Positions 36,599 through 46,889 of a stretch of 64,000 nucleotides of DNA are shown piece by piece. Where the stretch lies: positions 124,001-188,000 of the forward strand of contig CALJVT010000007.1 of assembly GCA_937773555.1 (NCBI GenBank), in the 5' to 3' direction. A program made the position numbers and the translations under genes. Positions within the stretch are counted from its first letter, which is position 1; each line of letters starts with the position of its first letter. Below the pieces are notes generated by a model that saw only the letters and a list, made by a program, of their open reading frames with translations, did not search any database and was not told the DNA's origin. This DNA comes from an uncultured Pseudomonadales bacterium (GTDB lineage: Bacteria > Pseudomonadota > Gammaproteobacteria > Pseudomonadales > Balneatricaceae).

Positions 36599-37339
36599 AT
36601 GACTGACAATACCAAACCACCCGTACACGACACTATCTTTGCTCAACCCCTTGAGACGGCACCGTTTGAGTTCAACGCCCAAGTAGCTGACGTATTTGAA
36701 AATATGATTCAGCGCTCTGTGCCAGGTTATCATTTTTTGCTAGATGTCATAGGCCTTCTTGCTGCTCGATATGGCCAGCCCCATAGCCACTGCTACGACT
36801 TAGGTTGCTCCCTTGGCACTATGACCTTGCGCTTGCGTCAAAATCTTCCCGCCCTAGCCCACGTTATTGGAGTAGATAACTCTGCTGCTATGGTAAGCCG
36901 GTGCCTGCACAATATGAGCCGCGACCACAGCCAAGCCAGCTATGAAATTCGTCATCAAAACCTACAAGACACCGCCATAGAAAATGCCTCCATGGTTATA
37001 CTTAACTTCACTTTGCAGTTTATTGCTGACATTGAACGACCGAGCATTCTAAAAAATATCGCAGAAGGTATGCGCCCAGGTGGCGTATTACTGTTAGCAG
37101 AAAAAGTGTGCTTTGACGACCCTCAACAGCAAGACTTGCAAGTTGATTTATATCACGACTTCAAACGTTACCAAGGTTATAGCGACTTGGAAATTGCTCA
37201 AAAACGTGCCGCTTTAGAGAATGTGTTAGTGCCAAATACCTTAGAGCAGCATCGCCAACGCTTGCTTGATGCTGGCTTTAGCCGTGTTGAAACCTGTATG
37301 CAATGTTTCAATTTTTGTGCCCTGCTGGCTTTTAAGTAA
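36599..37339 (+). CDS. cmoA: Carboxy-S-adenosylmethionine synthase CmoA
   Basis: Converts SAM and prephenate to carboxy-SAM, the cofactor CmoB uses to make cmo5U34 in tRNA anticodons. From ATG 36599 it has 246 aa. SAM-binding CYDLGCSLGTMTLRLR (about 60-75), VIGVDNSAAMVSRC, and NFTLQFIADIERPSIL are present, with the basic region and C-terminal CFNFCALLAFK. The frame is open upstream into degS, but this ATG gives the usual N-terminus. It is paired with cmoB. Confidence 0.97.
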   Translation: MTDNTKPPVHDTIFAQPLETAPFEFNAQVADVFENMIQRSVPGYHFLLDVIGLLAARYGQPHSHCYDLGCSLGTMTLRLRQNLPALAHVIGVDNSAAMVSRCLHNMSRDHSQASYEIRHQNLQDTAIENASMVILNFTLQFIADIERPSILKNIAEGMRPGGVLLLAEKVCFDDPQQQDLQVDLYHDFKRYQGYSDLEIAQKRAALENVLVPNTLEQHRQRLLDAGFSRVETCMQCFNFCALLAFK

Positions 37340-37382
37340 TACGCTGCAACCTCATTTAACTTACACCACTTGCGAGACCATT

Positions 37383-38354
37383 ATGGGCATAGATTTAGAG
37401 GCCTTTTTTGAGCACACCAAAAATACAGAGTTAGAGCAGTTCCACCCACAGCTCAGGCAAGCCCTTCAGCAACACTTCGAGCAAAAAAGCCATGGGCGCA
37501 GTGGCGAGTGGGACACAGCCCTTAATAGTATGCCTAAGCTAGACACTGCCAGTTTTAGCTTTAACGATCCCAGCGTGACCATTTTAAAACCTGATACGCT
37601 AAAATTAGATCAATGGTCTTATGCTCAGCAACTTAAAGCGTTTATGCCTTGGCGCAAAGGGCCCTGGAACTTGCTGGGGGTAGAGATAGAAACAGAGTGG
37701 CACTCAGACTGGAAGTGGCAACGAATCATCCCCCACATTAGCTCTTTGGAAGGCAGACAAGTGCTCGACATTGGCACCGGCAACGGCTACTACTTATACC
37801 GTATGCTAGGAGCTGGCGCCAGCCTTGCATTAGGCATAGACCCGACACGTATTTTTCTTTACCAGTTTCACGCAGCACAGCGCTTATTGCCCCCTAACGC
37901 GGCCTATTTGTTACCCCTTCGCAGCGAGCACCTACCTGCCTTTGGACATTTTGATACGGTATTTTGTTTAGGTGTTTTGTACCACAGACGCTCACCCATT
38001 GACCACATTCAAGAGCTTATGTCTTATCTGCGTCCAGGCGGTGAATTGGTATTGGAAACTTTAGTGGTACCAGGCGACATAGACACCATCATGGTGCCAC
38101 CAGGGCGTTATGCAAAAATGTCTAACGTTTGGTTTTTACCCAGCACCAAGGCTTTAGAGAATATGCTGCGAAAACTTGGCTTAAAAGACGTACATACAGT
38201 AGACATTAACCAAACCACTACAAAAGAACAACGAGCCACAGACTGGATGACGTTTCATTCGTTAGCTGATTTTCTAGATCCAAATAACTCCAGCCTTTCG
38301 GCAGAGGGTCATCCAGCCCCCTTGCGGGCCACCATCGTGGCGACCAAGGCATAG
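37383..38354 (+). CDS. cmoB: tRNA U34 carboxymethyltransferase CmoB
   Basis: Transfers the carboxymethyl group from carboxy-SAM to 5-hydroxyuridine-34 of tRNA. It has 323 aa from ATG 37383. WRKGPWNLLGVEIETEWHSDWKW (in parts, about 90-112), LDIGTGNGYYLYRMLG and CLGVLYHRRSPIDHI are family signatures. It lies 43 bp after cmoA. The frame is open through the end of cmoA, but the earlier starts would overlap it by over 70 bp and lack a family match. Confidence 0.97.
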   Translation: MGIDLEAFFEHTKNTELEQFHPQLRQALQQHFEQKSHGRSGEWDTALNSMPKLDTASFSFNDPSVTILKPDTLKLDQWSYAQQLKAFMPWRKGPWNLLGVEIETEWHSDWKWQRIIPHISSLEGRQVLDIGTGNGYYLYRMLGAGASLALGIDPTRIFLYQFHAAQRLLPPNAAYLLPLRSEHLPAFGHFDTVFCLGVLYHRRSPIDHIQELMSYLRPGGELVLETLVVPGDIDTIMVPPGRYAKMSNVWFLPSTKALENMLRKLGLKDVHTVDINQTTTKEQRATDWMTFHSLADFLDPNNSSLSAEGHPAPLRATIVATKA

Positions 38355-38369
38355 GCTAATTATTCTAGG

Positions 38370-39677
38370 TCAGTCTAAGATGCGATATTCAGCAGAACGC
38401 GCATGAGCAGTTAAGCTTTCACCTCGGGCCAATACTGAGGCCACTTTACCCATGTCACTCGCACCTTGCTCTGAAAACATAATCAAAGACGAGCGCTTTT
38501 GGAAGTCATACACGCCTAAAGGTGATGAGAAGCGTGCAGTGCCAGAAGTAGGCAGCACATGGTTCGGCCCAGCGCAGTAATCACCCAAGGCTTCTGCTGT
38601 ATGACGCCCCATAAAAATAGCACCGGCATGACGTATCTTAGGCAACATGGCTTCAGGGTCTGCGACAGATAGCTCTAGGTGTTCTGGGCCAATACGGTTG
38701 GAGATATCTACAGCTTCTTGCATGTTTGCCACCTGAATGAGAGCGCCACGGTTCTCAATGGAGGTTTTAATAATACTACTACGTTCCAGTGTAGGAAGCA
38801 GGGCTTTAAAGCTGGCCTCCACCTGATCCAAATAATCTTTATCTGGACACAACAAAATAGATTGGGCTTGCTCATCATGCTCTGCTTGAGAAAACAAATC
38901 CATGGCTACCCAGTCTGGATTAGTTAGACCATCACAAATGACCAAAATTTCTGATGGCCCAGCAATCATGTCAATGCCGCAGGTACCAAACACTGCTCGC
39001 TTTGCTGTGGCGACATAGATGTTACCTGGGCCAACAATCTTGTCTACTTTTGGCACCATAGATGTGCCGTGGGCCAGGGCTGCAATAGCCTGAGCCCCAC
39101 CAATAGCAAATACACGGTCTACACCTGCAATGGCAGCAGCAGCCAGCACTAGGGGGTTAACCTTGCCATTGGGCAACGGCACGGTCATAACAATTTCTTT
39201 CACTCCAGCAACTTTGGCTGGTATCGCATTCATTAGTACCGAGGAGGGGTAACTTGCTTTGCCCCCTGGCACATAAATACCCACCCGATCCATGGCCGTA
39301 ATTTGCTGCCCAAGCAGCGTGCCATCGGCTTCTACATAGCGCCATGAATCTTGTTTTTGGTGCTGGTGATAGGTGCGAATCCGTTCAGCTGCAATTTGCA
39401 GGGCCTCTCGCTCTTCGTCTGTAATCTGAGCAAGGGCTTGCTCGAGCTTGTGCTGAGGTATTTCAAGTTCTGAAGCCGTTTTAAACGGCGTGCGGTCCAG
39501 CTGGTTAGTTAACTGCAATAAGGCAGTGTCGCCCTGCAGCCTCACACGTTCAATAATGTCTGCAACAGTTTTCTGTACCCGCTGATCAGACACGCTTTCC
39601 CAGCCCAGCAAGTCATTAAGCTTAGCCTCGAAATTAGCTTGTTGAGTATCTAGTCGATTAACTTTTAACCACTGCAT
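38370..39677 (-). CDS. hisD: Histidinol dehydrogenase
   Basis: Zinc enzyme for the last two oxidation steps of histidine synthesis. It has 435 aa from ATG 39677. Signatures are [24 protein letters not shown] (in parts, near 120), [30 protein letters not shown] and [10 protein letters not shown] with [11 protein letters not shown], which supply the zinc and catalytic residues. It follows hisG with 1 bp between them. A longer frame starting at 39722 would overlap hisG and is unlikely. Confidence 0.98.
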   Translation of the reverse strand: MQWLKVNRLDTQQANFEAKLNDLLGWESVSDQRVQKTVADIIERVRLQGDTALLQLTNQLDRTPFKTASELEIPQHKLEQALAQITDEEREALQIAAERIRTYHQHQKQDSWRYVEADGTLLGQQITAMDRVGIYVPGGKASYPSSVLMNAIPAKVAGVKEIVMTVPLPNGKVNPLVLAAAAIAGVDRVFAIGGAQAIAALAHGTSMVPKVDKIVGPGNIYVATAKRAVFGTCGIDMIAGPSEILVICDGLTNPDWVAMDLFSQAEHDEQAQSILLCPDKDYLDQVEASFKALLPTLERSSIIKTSIENRGALIQVANMQEAVDISNRIGPEHLELSVADPEAMLPKIRHAGAIFMGRHTAEALGDYCAGPNHVLPTSGTARFSSPLGVYDFQKRSSLIMFSEQGASDMGKVASVLARGESLTAHARSAEYRILD

Positions 39678-39678
39678 G

Positions 39679-40323
39679 TTAGTGCCCCTGAATGGCGTTG
39701 ACCGCCGCAGAAAGCTGTTCAATAAGTGGGGCTATGCGGCCATGTTTAAGCTTCATAGCAGCTTCACCAACCACTAACCGACTACTTATAGTTGCAATTT
39801 CTTCCAGCGGCTCTAAGCCATTGGCCCTAAGGGTATTGCCTGTATCAACAATATCTACAATTTGATCAGCCAACCCTAGTATGGGGGCCAACTCCATAGC
39901 ACCATACAGCTTAATGATATCTACTTGCTGACCTTGCTCGGCAAAATAGCTTTTAGTAATATTTACAAATTTGGAAGCCACTCGTAAACGTCTGCCTGCC
40001 GGCGCAGCACCAATAGGCGCACACGTCATCAACCGGCACTTAGAGATTTGTAAATCTAAAGGCTCATACAAACCGCTACCCCCATGTTCTAACAATACAT
40101 CTTTACCGGCCACACCCATATCTGCGGCACCATAAGACACATAAGTGGGGACATCTGTCGCCCTAATCACTAAAAACCTCACGCCAGGTTGGCTCGTTTC
40201 AAACACTAGCTTTCTGCTGGTAAAGATATCTTCTAAAGGCTCTATTCCGGCACTGGCAAAAAGGGGCAAGGTCTCTTTTAAAATACGGCCTTTAGACAAT
40301 GCAATAGTTAGGCTATTGGGCAT
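39679..40323 (-). CDS. hisG: ATP phosphoribosyltransferase, short form HisG
   Basis: First enzyme of histidine synthesis, joining ATP and PRPP. At 214 aa it is the short HisG form, which lacks the C-terminal regulatory domain and in known organisms needs the partner HisZ. No hisZ is in this window. Motifs: [10 protein letters not shown] at the N-terminus, [17 protein letters not shown], and the PRPP site [20 protein letters not shown]. It lies between murA and hisD on the same strand. Confidence 0.97.
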   Translation of the reverse strand: MPNSLTIALSKGRILKETLPLFASAGIEPLEDIFTSRKLVFETSQPGVRFLVIRATDVPTYVSYGAADMGVAGKDVLLEHGGSGLYEPLDLQISKCRLMTCAPIGAAPAGRRLRVASKFVNITKSYFAEQGQQVDIIKLYGAMELAPILGLADQIVDIVDTGNTLRANGLEPLEEIATISSRLVVGEAAMKLKHGRIAPLIEQLSAAVNAIQGH

Positions 40324-40338
40324 GGTGTAATTTCTCAG

Positions 40339-41631
<1,293 letters not shown>

Positions 41632-41656
41632 TTAGTTTTGCGGTGCCCGCGCTTAA

Positions 41657-41911
41657 TTAAGCGTTTACACGCTGCCACTGGTCTGCCGTATAGGCTTTAA
41701 TACCTAGGGCATGAATAGACCCATCTGCAATCTGATCTGTAAGGCAACCATAAACCAGCTGTTGTTTTTTAACGGGTGATAAGCCTAAAAACAGGTCTCC
41801 GATCACAGTGACTTGAAAGCTACAACCTTCACCGCTTGGGATCACTTGCGTGCCAGAAAGCTGTTGCTCAATAATTTGTTTAACTTGTTCTGCGTCCACG
41901 ATAGTCTCCAT
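41657..41911 (-). CDS. ibaG: BolA-family protein IbaG
   Basis: An 84-aa BolA/IbaG protein thought to work with monothiol glutaredoxins in iron-sulfur or redox handling and acid response. The BolA fold features are IIEQQLSGTQVIPSGEGCSFQVTVIGDLF and LVYGCLTDQIADGSIHALGIKAYT (seen in parts), with a cysteine at about residue 30 in the loop. It sits between mla genes and murA, the normal location. Confidence 0.95.
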   Translation of the reverse strand: METIVDAEQVKQIIEQQLSGTQVIPSGEGCSFQVTVIGDLFLGLSPVKKQQLVYGCLTDQIADGSIHALGIKAYTADQWQRVNA

Positions 41912-41974
41912 GGGCTAATAAAATACGGGCGTACATCGTTTAAGTGTACATAAAGGGGGTGCAACAGGGCCGCG

Positions 41975-41983
41975 ATTGTAGCA
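41975..41983 (-). promoter_or_regulatory. Putative extended -10 promoter for ibaG-murA-hisG-hisD
   Basis: Minus-strand TGCTACAAT in the 117-bp gap between mlaC and ibaG, the same extended -10 sequence as upstream of lpxC. No -35 hexamer is evident. It lies where mlaB would be in related genomes and suggests ibaG-murA can be transcribed apart from the mla genes. Confidence 0.4.
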
Positions 41984-42028
41984 AAATACTGCCTGTTATC
42001 GCTAGCACCGATTAATAATTCAACAGGC

Positions 42029-42679
42029 TCAAGACGGGTCATTCCAAAATGCAATGACGTCATCCATATTGCCTTTATTTTTCGCCATAGCACTGGCGAA
42101 TTGTTGCCTAAAGGCCATCCCTAAATTAATACCATCCAGAGTCACGTTAGTTACCATCCAACCTTGTTGCCGCTTTTTCATAGCATAATTAATGTCATAA
42201 GAGGCCCCATTTGCATAGACCTTTACCCAGAGTTTTTGCCGTCCAGCTTTACTACTTTTGTTAGAGTTAGATTGGATTTCAAAGTCATTAATTTTAAAAG
42301 AAACCACTGCGCGGGAATAGGTATTCAATAATGAGTGTTTAAAAACAACGCGAAAGTCTTTGACTTGTTTTGCTGATGCCTTGCGATAAAACTTAGCCAT
42401 TACCCCTTTAGCAATAGTATCAAAATCGATCACAGGAACTAGAATGAGTTCCATCCCTAAAAACAGCTTTGGCTCATCAAAGGCTACCACTTCACCCTCA
42501 GCCTCACTAATACGAATGGCTTCTAATCGGCCCTCTTCAAGCAAACCAATCATGGCTTGAGTGCTTTTTTCAACCACTAGGCTCGCTTCTTTCCATTCAT
42601 CTGCCTTTACTGTAGCGGCACATAAGACAAGCAAGATACTAATCCCTATTATTTTGCTGCAACTCTGAAAACTAACCAT
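42029..42679 (-). CDS. mlaC: Phospholipid-binding protein MlaC
   Basis: Periplasmic shuttle that carries phospholipids between the outer-membrane MlaA complex and the inner-membrane MlaFED complex. It is about 216 aa. A signal peptide covers the first ~28 residues (ILLVLCAATVKA). The MlaC core contains DFDTIAKGVMAKFYRKASAKQVKDFRVVFKHSLLNTYSRAV in parts and VTLDGINLGMAFRQQFASAM at the C-terminus. A GTG at 42685 with AAGG upstream is an alternative start. It follows mlaD by 6-12 bp. Confidence 0.95.
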   Translation of the reverse strand: MVSFQSCSKIIGISILLVLCAATVKADEWKEASLVVEKSTQAMIGLLEEGRLEAIRISEAEGEVVAFDEPKLFLGMELILVPVIDFDTIAKGVMAKFYRKASAKQVKDFRVVFKHSLLNTYSRAVVSFKINDFEIQSNSNKSSKAGRQKLWVKVYANGASYDINYAMKKRQQGWMVTNVTLDGINLGMAFRQQFASAMAKNKGNMDDVIAFWNDPS

Positions 42680-42691
42680 ACTCACTTTTCC

Positions 42692-43153
42692 TTATTTATT
42701 ATCGCCGAAGTTAAGTAAAAACTGGCCAATCAGTTCTTCTAACACCAGCGCCGATTGGGTGTCTTCAATCACATCACCATCCACTAGCACTTCTTCTTCT
42801 GCCCCTACGGTAAGGCCAACATATTTTTCTCCCAACAAGCCTGCTGTGAGAATACTGGCACTTGAATCAATGGATAGATAGTCCACCTGTCCATAAATTT
42901 CCATATTCACTTTAGCCATTAATGCATTGGGGTCTATAACAACTGAAACGACCTCTCCCACTGTAACACCAGCCATAGTCACCTTAGCTTTAGGGCCTAG
43001 GCCTGCAGCGTTTTCAAACAAGGCACTAATTGCATAACTTTGGGCATTGCGAGACATATTGCCCCCACTTACCTGTAAAGCCAAAGCCACTAATGCAGCT
43101 ACCCCAGCAACCATCATTAAACCGACACTCAGCTCTAACCATTTCTTGTTCAT
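42692..43153 (-). CDS. mlaD: Phospholipid transport MCE protein MlaD
   Basis: Single-pass inner-membrane MCE protein that forms a hexameric ring on the MlaFE transporter. It has 153 aa, slightly short for the family. The membrane helix is at about 8-27. The MCE domain (about 38-118) has YAISALFENAAGLGPKAKVTMAGVTVGEV and GLLGEKYVGLTVG in parts. The C-terminal helix (VLEELIGQFLLNF) would line the lipid channel. It overlaps mlaE by 4 bp. Confidence 0.96.
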   Translation of the reverse strand: MNKKWLELSVGLMMVAGVAALVALALQVSGGNMSRNAQSYAISALFENAAGLGPKAKVTMAGVTVGEVVSVVIDPNALMAKVNMEIYGQVDYLSIDSSASILTAGLLGEKYVGLTVGAEEEVLVDGDVIEDTQSALVLEELIGQFLLNFGDNK

Positions 43154-43932
43154 ACTGTGCCTCCAAACATCAGCGCTGTTAAAATAAAGTCAAACCCTAA
43201 AATAGCCAAGGAACTATAGACCACAGTGCGGGTTGTGGCAGCACTGATACCTTGGGACGTTGGCACACAGGTATATCCCTGATACACAGCCGTCCAGCTA
43301 ATCAAAAAAGCAAACACTAAAGCTTTAACCATGCCATTGAGCACATCTCCATTAAAATCTACCGCCTGCTGCATATTTCCCCAGTAAGACCCACTGTAAA
43401 CACCAAGCCAATCTACAGCAACCAAGTGCCCACCATAGATGCCTACCAAGCTAAAGATGGCAACCAACAATGGTAAAGAAATGATACCTGCCCAAAAACG
43501 TGGCGCCACGATGCGGTGTAGAGGATCTACGCCAAACATCTCTAAACTTGCCAATTGCTCTGTGGCCTTCATTAAGCCAATTTCCGCGGTCAACGCGGAA
43601 CCTGCACGGCCAGCAAATAATAATGCAGCGACAACTGGGGAAAGCTCCCTTACTAAAGTTAAAGCGACCATTTGACCCACTGCCTGCTCGGTGCCATAGG
43701 CTGCCAGTAAAGTATAACCCTGCAACCCCAAAACCATACCAATGAATAAGGCAGACACTAGTATAATAATAAGTGACTGAACACCTACGACGTAGAGCTG
43801 CTGAATTAGCCTAGACAAACTGGACGCCTTAGGCTGCACAATAATGGCCTGCATTAACATCAGCCATGCCTGCCCTATGCGCACCAACTTACCTAAAAAG
43901 CCTGAACCTAAATCAGCAATAAGGCCTATCAT
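43150..43932 (-). CDS. mlaE: Phospholipid ABC transporter permease MlaE
   Basis: Permease of the MlaFEDB complex. It has 260 aa with about five hydrophobic helices. The family signature LRELSPVVAALLFAGRAGSALTAEIG (in parts, near residue 92) and TEQLASLEMFGVDP coupling helix are present, with the C-terminal GISAATTRTVVYSSL. It overlaps both mlaF and mlaD by 4 bp (ATGA), so the three genes are translationally coupled. Confidence 0.97.
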   Translation of the reverse strand: MIGLIADLGSGFLGKLVRIGQAWLMLMQAIIVQPKASSLSRLIQQLYVVGVQSLIIILVSALFIGMVLGLQGYTLLAAYGTEQAVGQMVALTLVRELSPVVAALLFAGRAGSALTAEIGLMKATEQLASLEMFGVDPLHRIVAPRFWAGIISLPLLVAIFSLVGIYGGHLVAVDWLGVYSGSYWGNMQQAVDFNGDVLNGMVKALVFAFLISWTAVYQGYTCVPTSQGISAATTRTVVYSSLAILGFDFILTALMFGGTV

Positions 43933-44735
43933 TCTGATTTACCCCTTAGTTCTTGTTGCAGCGGAGGTGCAAAAAAGTGGAATGGAATCACACCATCAGC
44001 CTCACCATGGATAAATTGCTTTACTGCAGGATCATTACTGGCCTGCAAAGCAGCAGGAGTGCCCTGCACTAGCACTCGGCCCTCACCTAATAAAATGACT
44101 TGATCAGCAATGGCACAGGCTTCTGCAATATCATGGGATACCAGCACGCTGGTTAAATGCATGGCACAATTAAGGTCTTTAATTAGCCTCTGTAGAACTG
44201 CCATAGCTATGGGATCTTGGCCGGCAAAGGGTTCATCATAAAGAATTAGCTCTGGCTCCATGGCCACAGCCCGAGCTAGGGCAACCCGCCTTGCCATGCC
44301 ACCGGATAGTTGCGATGGCATGAGGTCTCTAGCACCACGCAAACCCACTGCTTCCAGCTTTAACAACACCTTGTTATACAATTCATCTACCGATAAGTGC
44401 AGATGTTCTCTCAACGGAAAAGCCACATTTTCAAACACCGATAAATCGGTAAATAAAGCACCACTTTGAAACAATACACCCATACGTGTACGAATTTGGG
44501 TTAACTGCTTACGATTAAGTGCAGCAATGTCCTGACCAAACAGCCGTATTTGCCCCTCATGTGGCTGCAACTGACCACTAATTAAGCGCAAGAGTGTGGT
44601 TTTACCAGACCCACTAGGGCCCATAATGGCAGTGATTTTCCCAGCCGATATAACGCAGTTAAGGTTTTTAAAAATGGCCCGATCACCACGGTAAAAGCTA
44701 ACATTTTGTATGTTAATGATGTCGTCTGTGGCCAT
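43929..44735 (-). CDS. mlaF: Phospholipid ABC transporter ATPase MlaF
   Basis: Cytoplasmic ATPase of the Mla phospholipid transporter. It has 268 aa. Walker A GPSGSGKTT is at 39-47, the signature SQLSGGMARRVALARA near 142, and Walker B LILYDEPFAGQDPI near 163, followed by the H-loop VSHD. In E. coli the MlaF C-terminus contacts MlaB of the neighbouring protomer; a C-terminal extension is present here although no mlaB is seen. It is the first gene of mlaFEDC. Confidence 0.97.
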   Translation of the reverse strand: MATDDIINIQNVSFYRGDRAIFKNLNCVISAGKITAIMGPSGSGKTTLLRLISGQLQPHEGQIRLFGQDIAALNRKQLTQIRTRMGVLFQSGALFTDLSVFENVAFPLREHLHLSVDELYNKVLLKLEAVGLRGARDLMPSQLSGGMARRVALARAVAMEPELILYDEPFAGQDPIAMAVLQRLIKDLNCAMHLTSVLVSHDIAEACAIADQVILLGEGRVLVQGTPAALQASNDPAVKQFIHGEADGVIPFHFFAPPLQQELRGKSE

Positions 44736-44775
44736 AGATGAAGTTCCGGTGAGGCGCTAAAGTAATCTAGGTCCA

Positions 44776-44803
44776 AGTTTAACATTGACGCGCTTAAGTG
44801 CAA
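44776..44803 (-). promoter_or_regulatory. Possible mlaFEDC promoter
   Basis: -35 TTGCAC (44798-44803), a 16-bp spacer, and -10 TAAACT (44776-44781) on the minus strand in the 177-bp divergent gap between mlaF and the exchanger gene. The same gap must also drive the exchanger gene on the plus strand; TTGCCA near 44839 with an A/T-rich partner is a weak candidate. Confidence 0.4.
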
Positions 44804-44912
44804 AGAAACTTGCAAAAAGGGCCCACTCTTGGTTTCATTGCCAGTGTTCGTTTCGCCTCGCTTAATTTAGGGCGTCCATTAACTGTGATTACCACTCTAA
44901 TTAGACCTTTAT

Positions 44913-45857
44913 ATGTTTATTGCAATTGCCGCCGTTTTAGTTGGCTTAGGCTTACTTATTTGGAGTGCCGAGCGTTTTGTCGACGGTGCTTCTGCCACCG
45001 CTGGCCACTTAGGCATGTCGCCTATGCTTATTGGCCTAACCGTCGTAGCCTTTGGCACCTCAGCCCCAGAAATGTTGGTGTCCACCATGGCTGCACTTGA
45101 CGGTGCCCCAGGCCTTGCTATTGGCAACGCCATTGGCTCCAATATCGCCAATATAGCTCTCGTACTGGGTGCCACAGCCCTTGTTTCTCCTATACCCATT
45201 AAAGGTAACTTGGTGCGCGTGGAGTTGCCTATATTAACCATCGCCACCATCGGCGCAGGTATTTTATTGTTAGATTACTACCTTGATGTCATAGACAGTG
45301 TGTGGTTGTTATTGGGTTTAGTGGTGTGTTTATATCTGTTTAATCGTTACCAACAGGACCATCCAGAAGATAAGCTTACGCCTTTAGCCAACATGACCTT
45401 AAAGGCAGGTATTATTTGGCTTATAGTGGGTTTAATTGCATTGGCATTGGGCTCACGGATTTTAGTGGGTGGTGCTGTATATATTGCTACATCCCTTGGT
45501 GTTAGCGAAATGATTATTGGCCTCACTATTATTGCCATCGGCACCAGCCTACCAGAACTTGCGGCGTCTATTATGAGCGCTCGCAAAGGCCAGCATGGCA
45601 TTGCTTTAGGCAACGTTATTGGTTCTAACGTCTTTAATTTATTAGGCGTTATGGCTATTCCAGCCCTTATCAGCCCAGTTGTTATAGAAGCCAACGCTTT
45701 ATGGCGCGACTATGGGCTCATGCTTTTGTTAACCCTATTTATGTTTGCTCTAGGGTTTAAGGCCCGCCACGGTGGCGCCATTAGCCGGGTAGTGGGCAGC
45801 TTACTGCTGTTGACCTATGTTATGTATATGCTTTTACTTTATACTAACGCTAGATAA
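44913..45857 (+). CDS. YrbG-like CaCA-family Na+/Ca2+ exchanger
   Basis: A 314-aa inner-membrane antiporter of the CaCA family. It has about ten hydrophobic helices in two inverted repeats. The alpha motifs are VVAFGTSAPEMLVS (about 49-62) and IIAIGTSLPELAAS (about 208-221), which carry the ion-binding acidic residues, followed by GNAIGSNIANI and GNVIGSNVFNLLG. YrbG is usually placed between mla and kdsD genes, as here. Ion specificity is inferred from family only. Confidence 0.93.
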   Translation: MFIAIAAVLVGLGLLIWSAERFVDGASATAGHLGMSPMLIGLTVVAFGTSAPEMLVSTMAALDGAPGLAIGNAIGSNIANIALVLGATALVSPIPIKGNLVRVELPILTIATIGAGILLLDYYLDVIDSVWLLLGLVVCLYLFNRYQQDHPEDKLTPLANMTLKAGIIWLIVGLIALALGSRILVGGAVYIATSLGVSEMIIGLTIIAIGTSLPELAASIMSARKGQHGIALGNVIGSNVFNLLGVMAIPALISPVVIEANALWRDYGLMLLLTLFMFALGFKARHGGAISRVVGSLLLLTYVMYMLLLYTNAR

Positions 45858-45883
45858 TTTGATAATAAGCCTTAGGAGATGTG

Positions 45884-46888
45884 TTGAGCCATAACAGCAC
45901 TTTAAAACCCAGCCAAACTCTAGCGACGCCCTTTGCTGAATCTGCCTTGCGCACTATTAGGTTAGAACAGGCTGCTATCGGTGAACTGACCACCCGTATC
46001 GATGCTGCCTTCGACCAAGCCTGCCAGTTGTTGATGGATTGCTCAGCACGAGTGGTGCTTTTAGGCATGGGGAAATCGGGCCATATTGCTAATAAAATAG
46101 CCGCCACCCTAGCCAGCACAGGCACTCCCTCCTTTTTCGTTCATCCAGGTGAAGCCAGTCATGGCGACATGGGTATGATCACTGCCAAAGACGTTGTACT
46201 TGCGTTATCTTATTCAGGCACCACCAGTGAAATTGTCACCTTATTACCAATGCTAAAACGCTTAGGCACCCCCCTGATTGCCATGACAGGTGCAGCAGAT
46301 TCCGCTATTGCCAAAGCGGCAGATGTGCACCTTAATGTGCAGGTTAATACTGAAGCTTGCCCTTTAAATCTGGCACCAACATCCAGTACCACTGCCAGCT
46401 TAGTGATGGGGGATGCACTTGCCATCGCATTATTAGAAGCCAAAGGTTTTAGTGCCAACGATTTCGCTTTTTCTCATCCCGGTGGCGCGTTAGGTCGCAA
46501 GTTATTATTAAAGGTAAGTGACATAATGCACGCTGGTGACGCCCTACCTATAGTTTCTCAAAGTACTCGGTTTGCCGATGCTTTAATGGAGATGACCCAA
46601 AAAGGTATGGGTATGACTGCCGTGGTTAATCATCAAGGTGAGCTAGCAGGTATCTACACGGATGGCGACTTGCGCCGAAGTTTAGACCACAGTCAAGATC
46701 TGCGTGAATGCCACATTAGTGAGCTAATGACCCTTGACCCTGTGCAAGCCCAAGCCGATATGCTGGCCGCTCAAGCGTTGCAATTAATGGAACAACATAA
46801 AATTAATGCGCTCATTGTTTGTGATGAATATCACCAACCAGTAGGCGCTCTAAATATGCATGATTTGTTAAAAGCAGGGGTCATATAG
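45884..46888 (+). CDS. kdsD: Arabinose-5-phosphate isomerase KdsD
   Basis: Makes arabinose-5-phosphate, the first precursor of Kdo in lipopolysaccharide. It has about 334 aa. The SIS domain (about 45-180) has GMGKSGHIANKIAATLASTGTPSFFVHP in parts and SYSGTTSEIV. Two CBS domains follow from about 205 (VSDIMHAGDALP and ISELMTLDPVQA). The frame can start at GTG 45881, but TTG 45884 has AGGAG five bases upstream; I favour it. An ATG at 45879 is out of frame. kdsC follows after 1 bp. Confidence 0.95.
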   Translation: MSHNSTLKPSQTLATPFAESALRTIRLEQAAIGELTTRIDAAFDQACQLLMDCSARVVLLGMGKSGHIANKIAATLASTGTPSFFVHPGEASHGDMGMITAKDVVLALSYSGTTSEIVTLLPMLKRLGTPLIAMTGAADSAIAKAADVHLNVQVNTEACPLNLAPTSSTTASLVMGDALAIALLEAKGFSANDFAFSHPGGALGRKLLLKVSDIMHAGDALPIVSQSTRFADALMEMTQKGMGMTAVVNHQGELAGIYTDGDLRRSLDHSQDLRECHISELMTLDPVQAQADMLAAQALQLMEQHKINALIVCDEYHQPVGALNMHDLLKAGVI

Positions 46889-46889
46889 A

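Noticed and set aside
41842-42093. An 83-codon frame spanning the mlaC-ibaG gap, considered as a possible mlaB
   Set aside because: It overlaps both neighbours, begins inside mlaC, and its translation shows no STAS-domain pattern.
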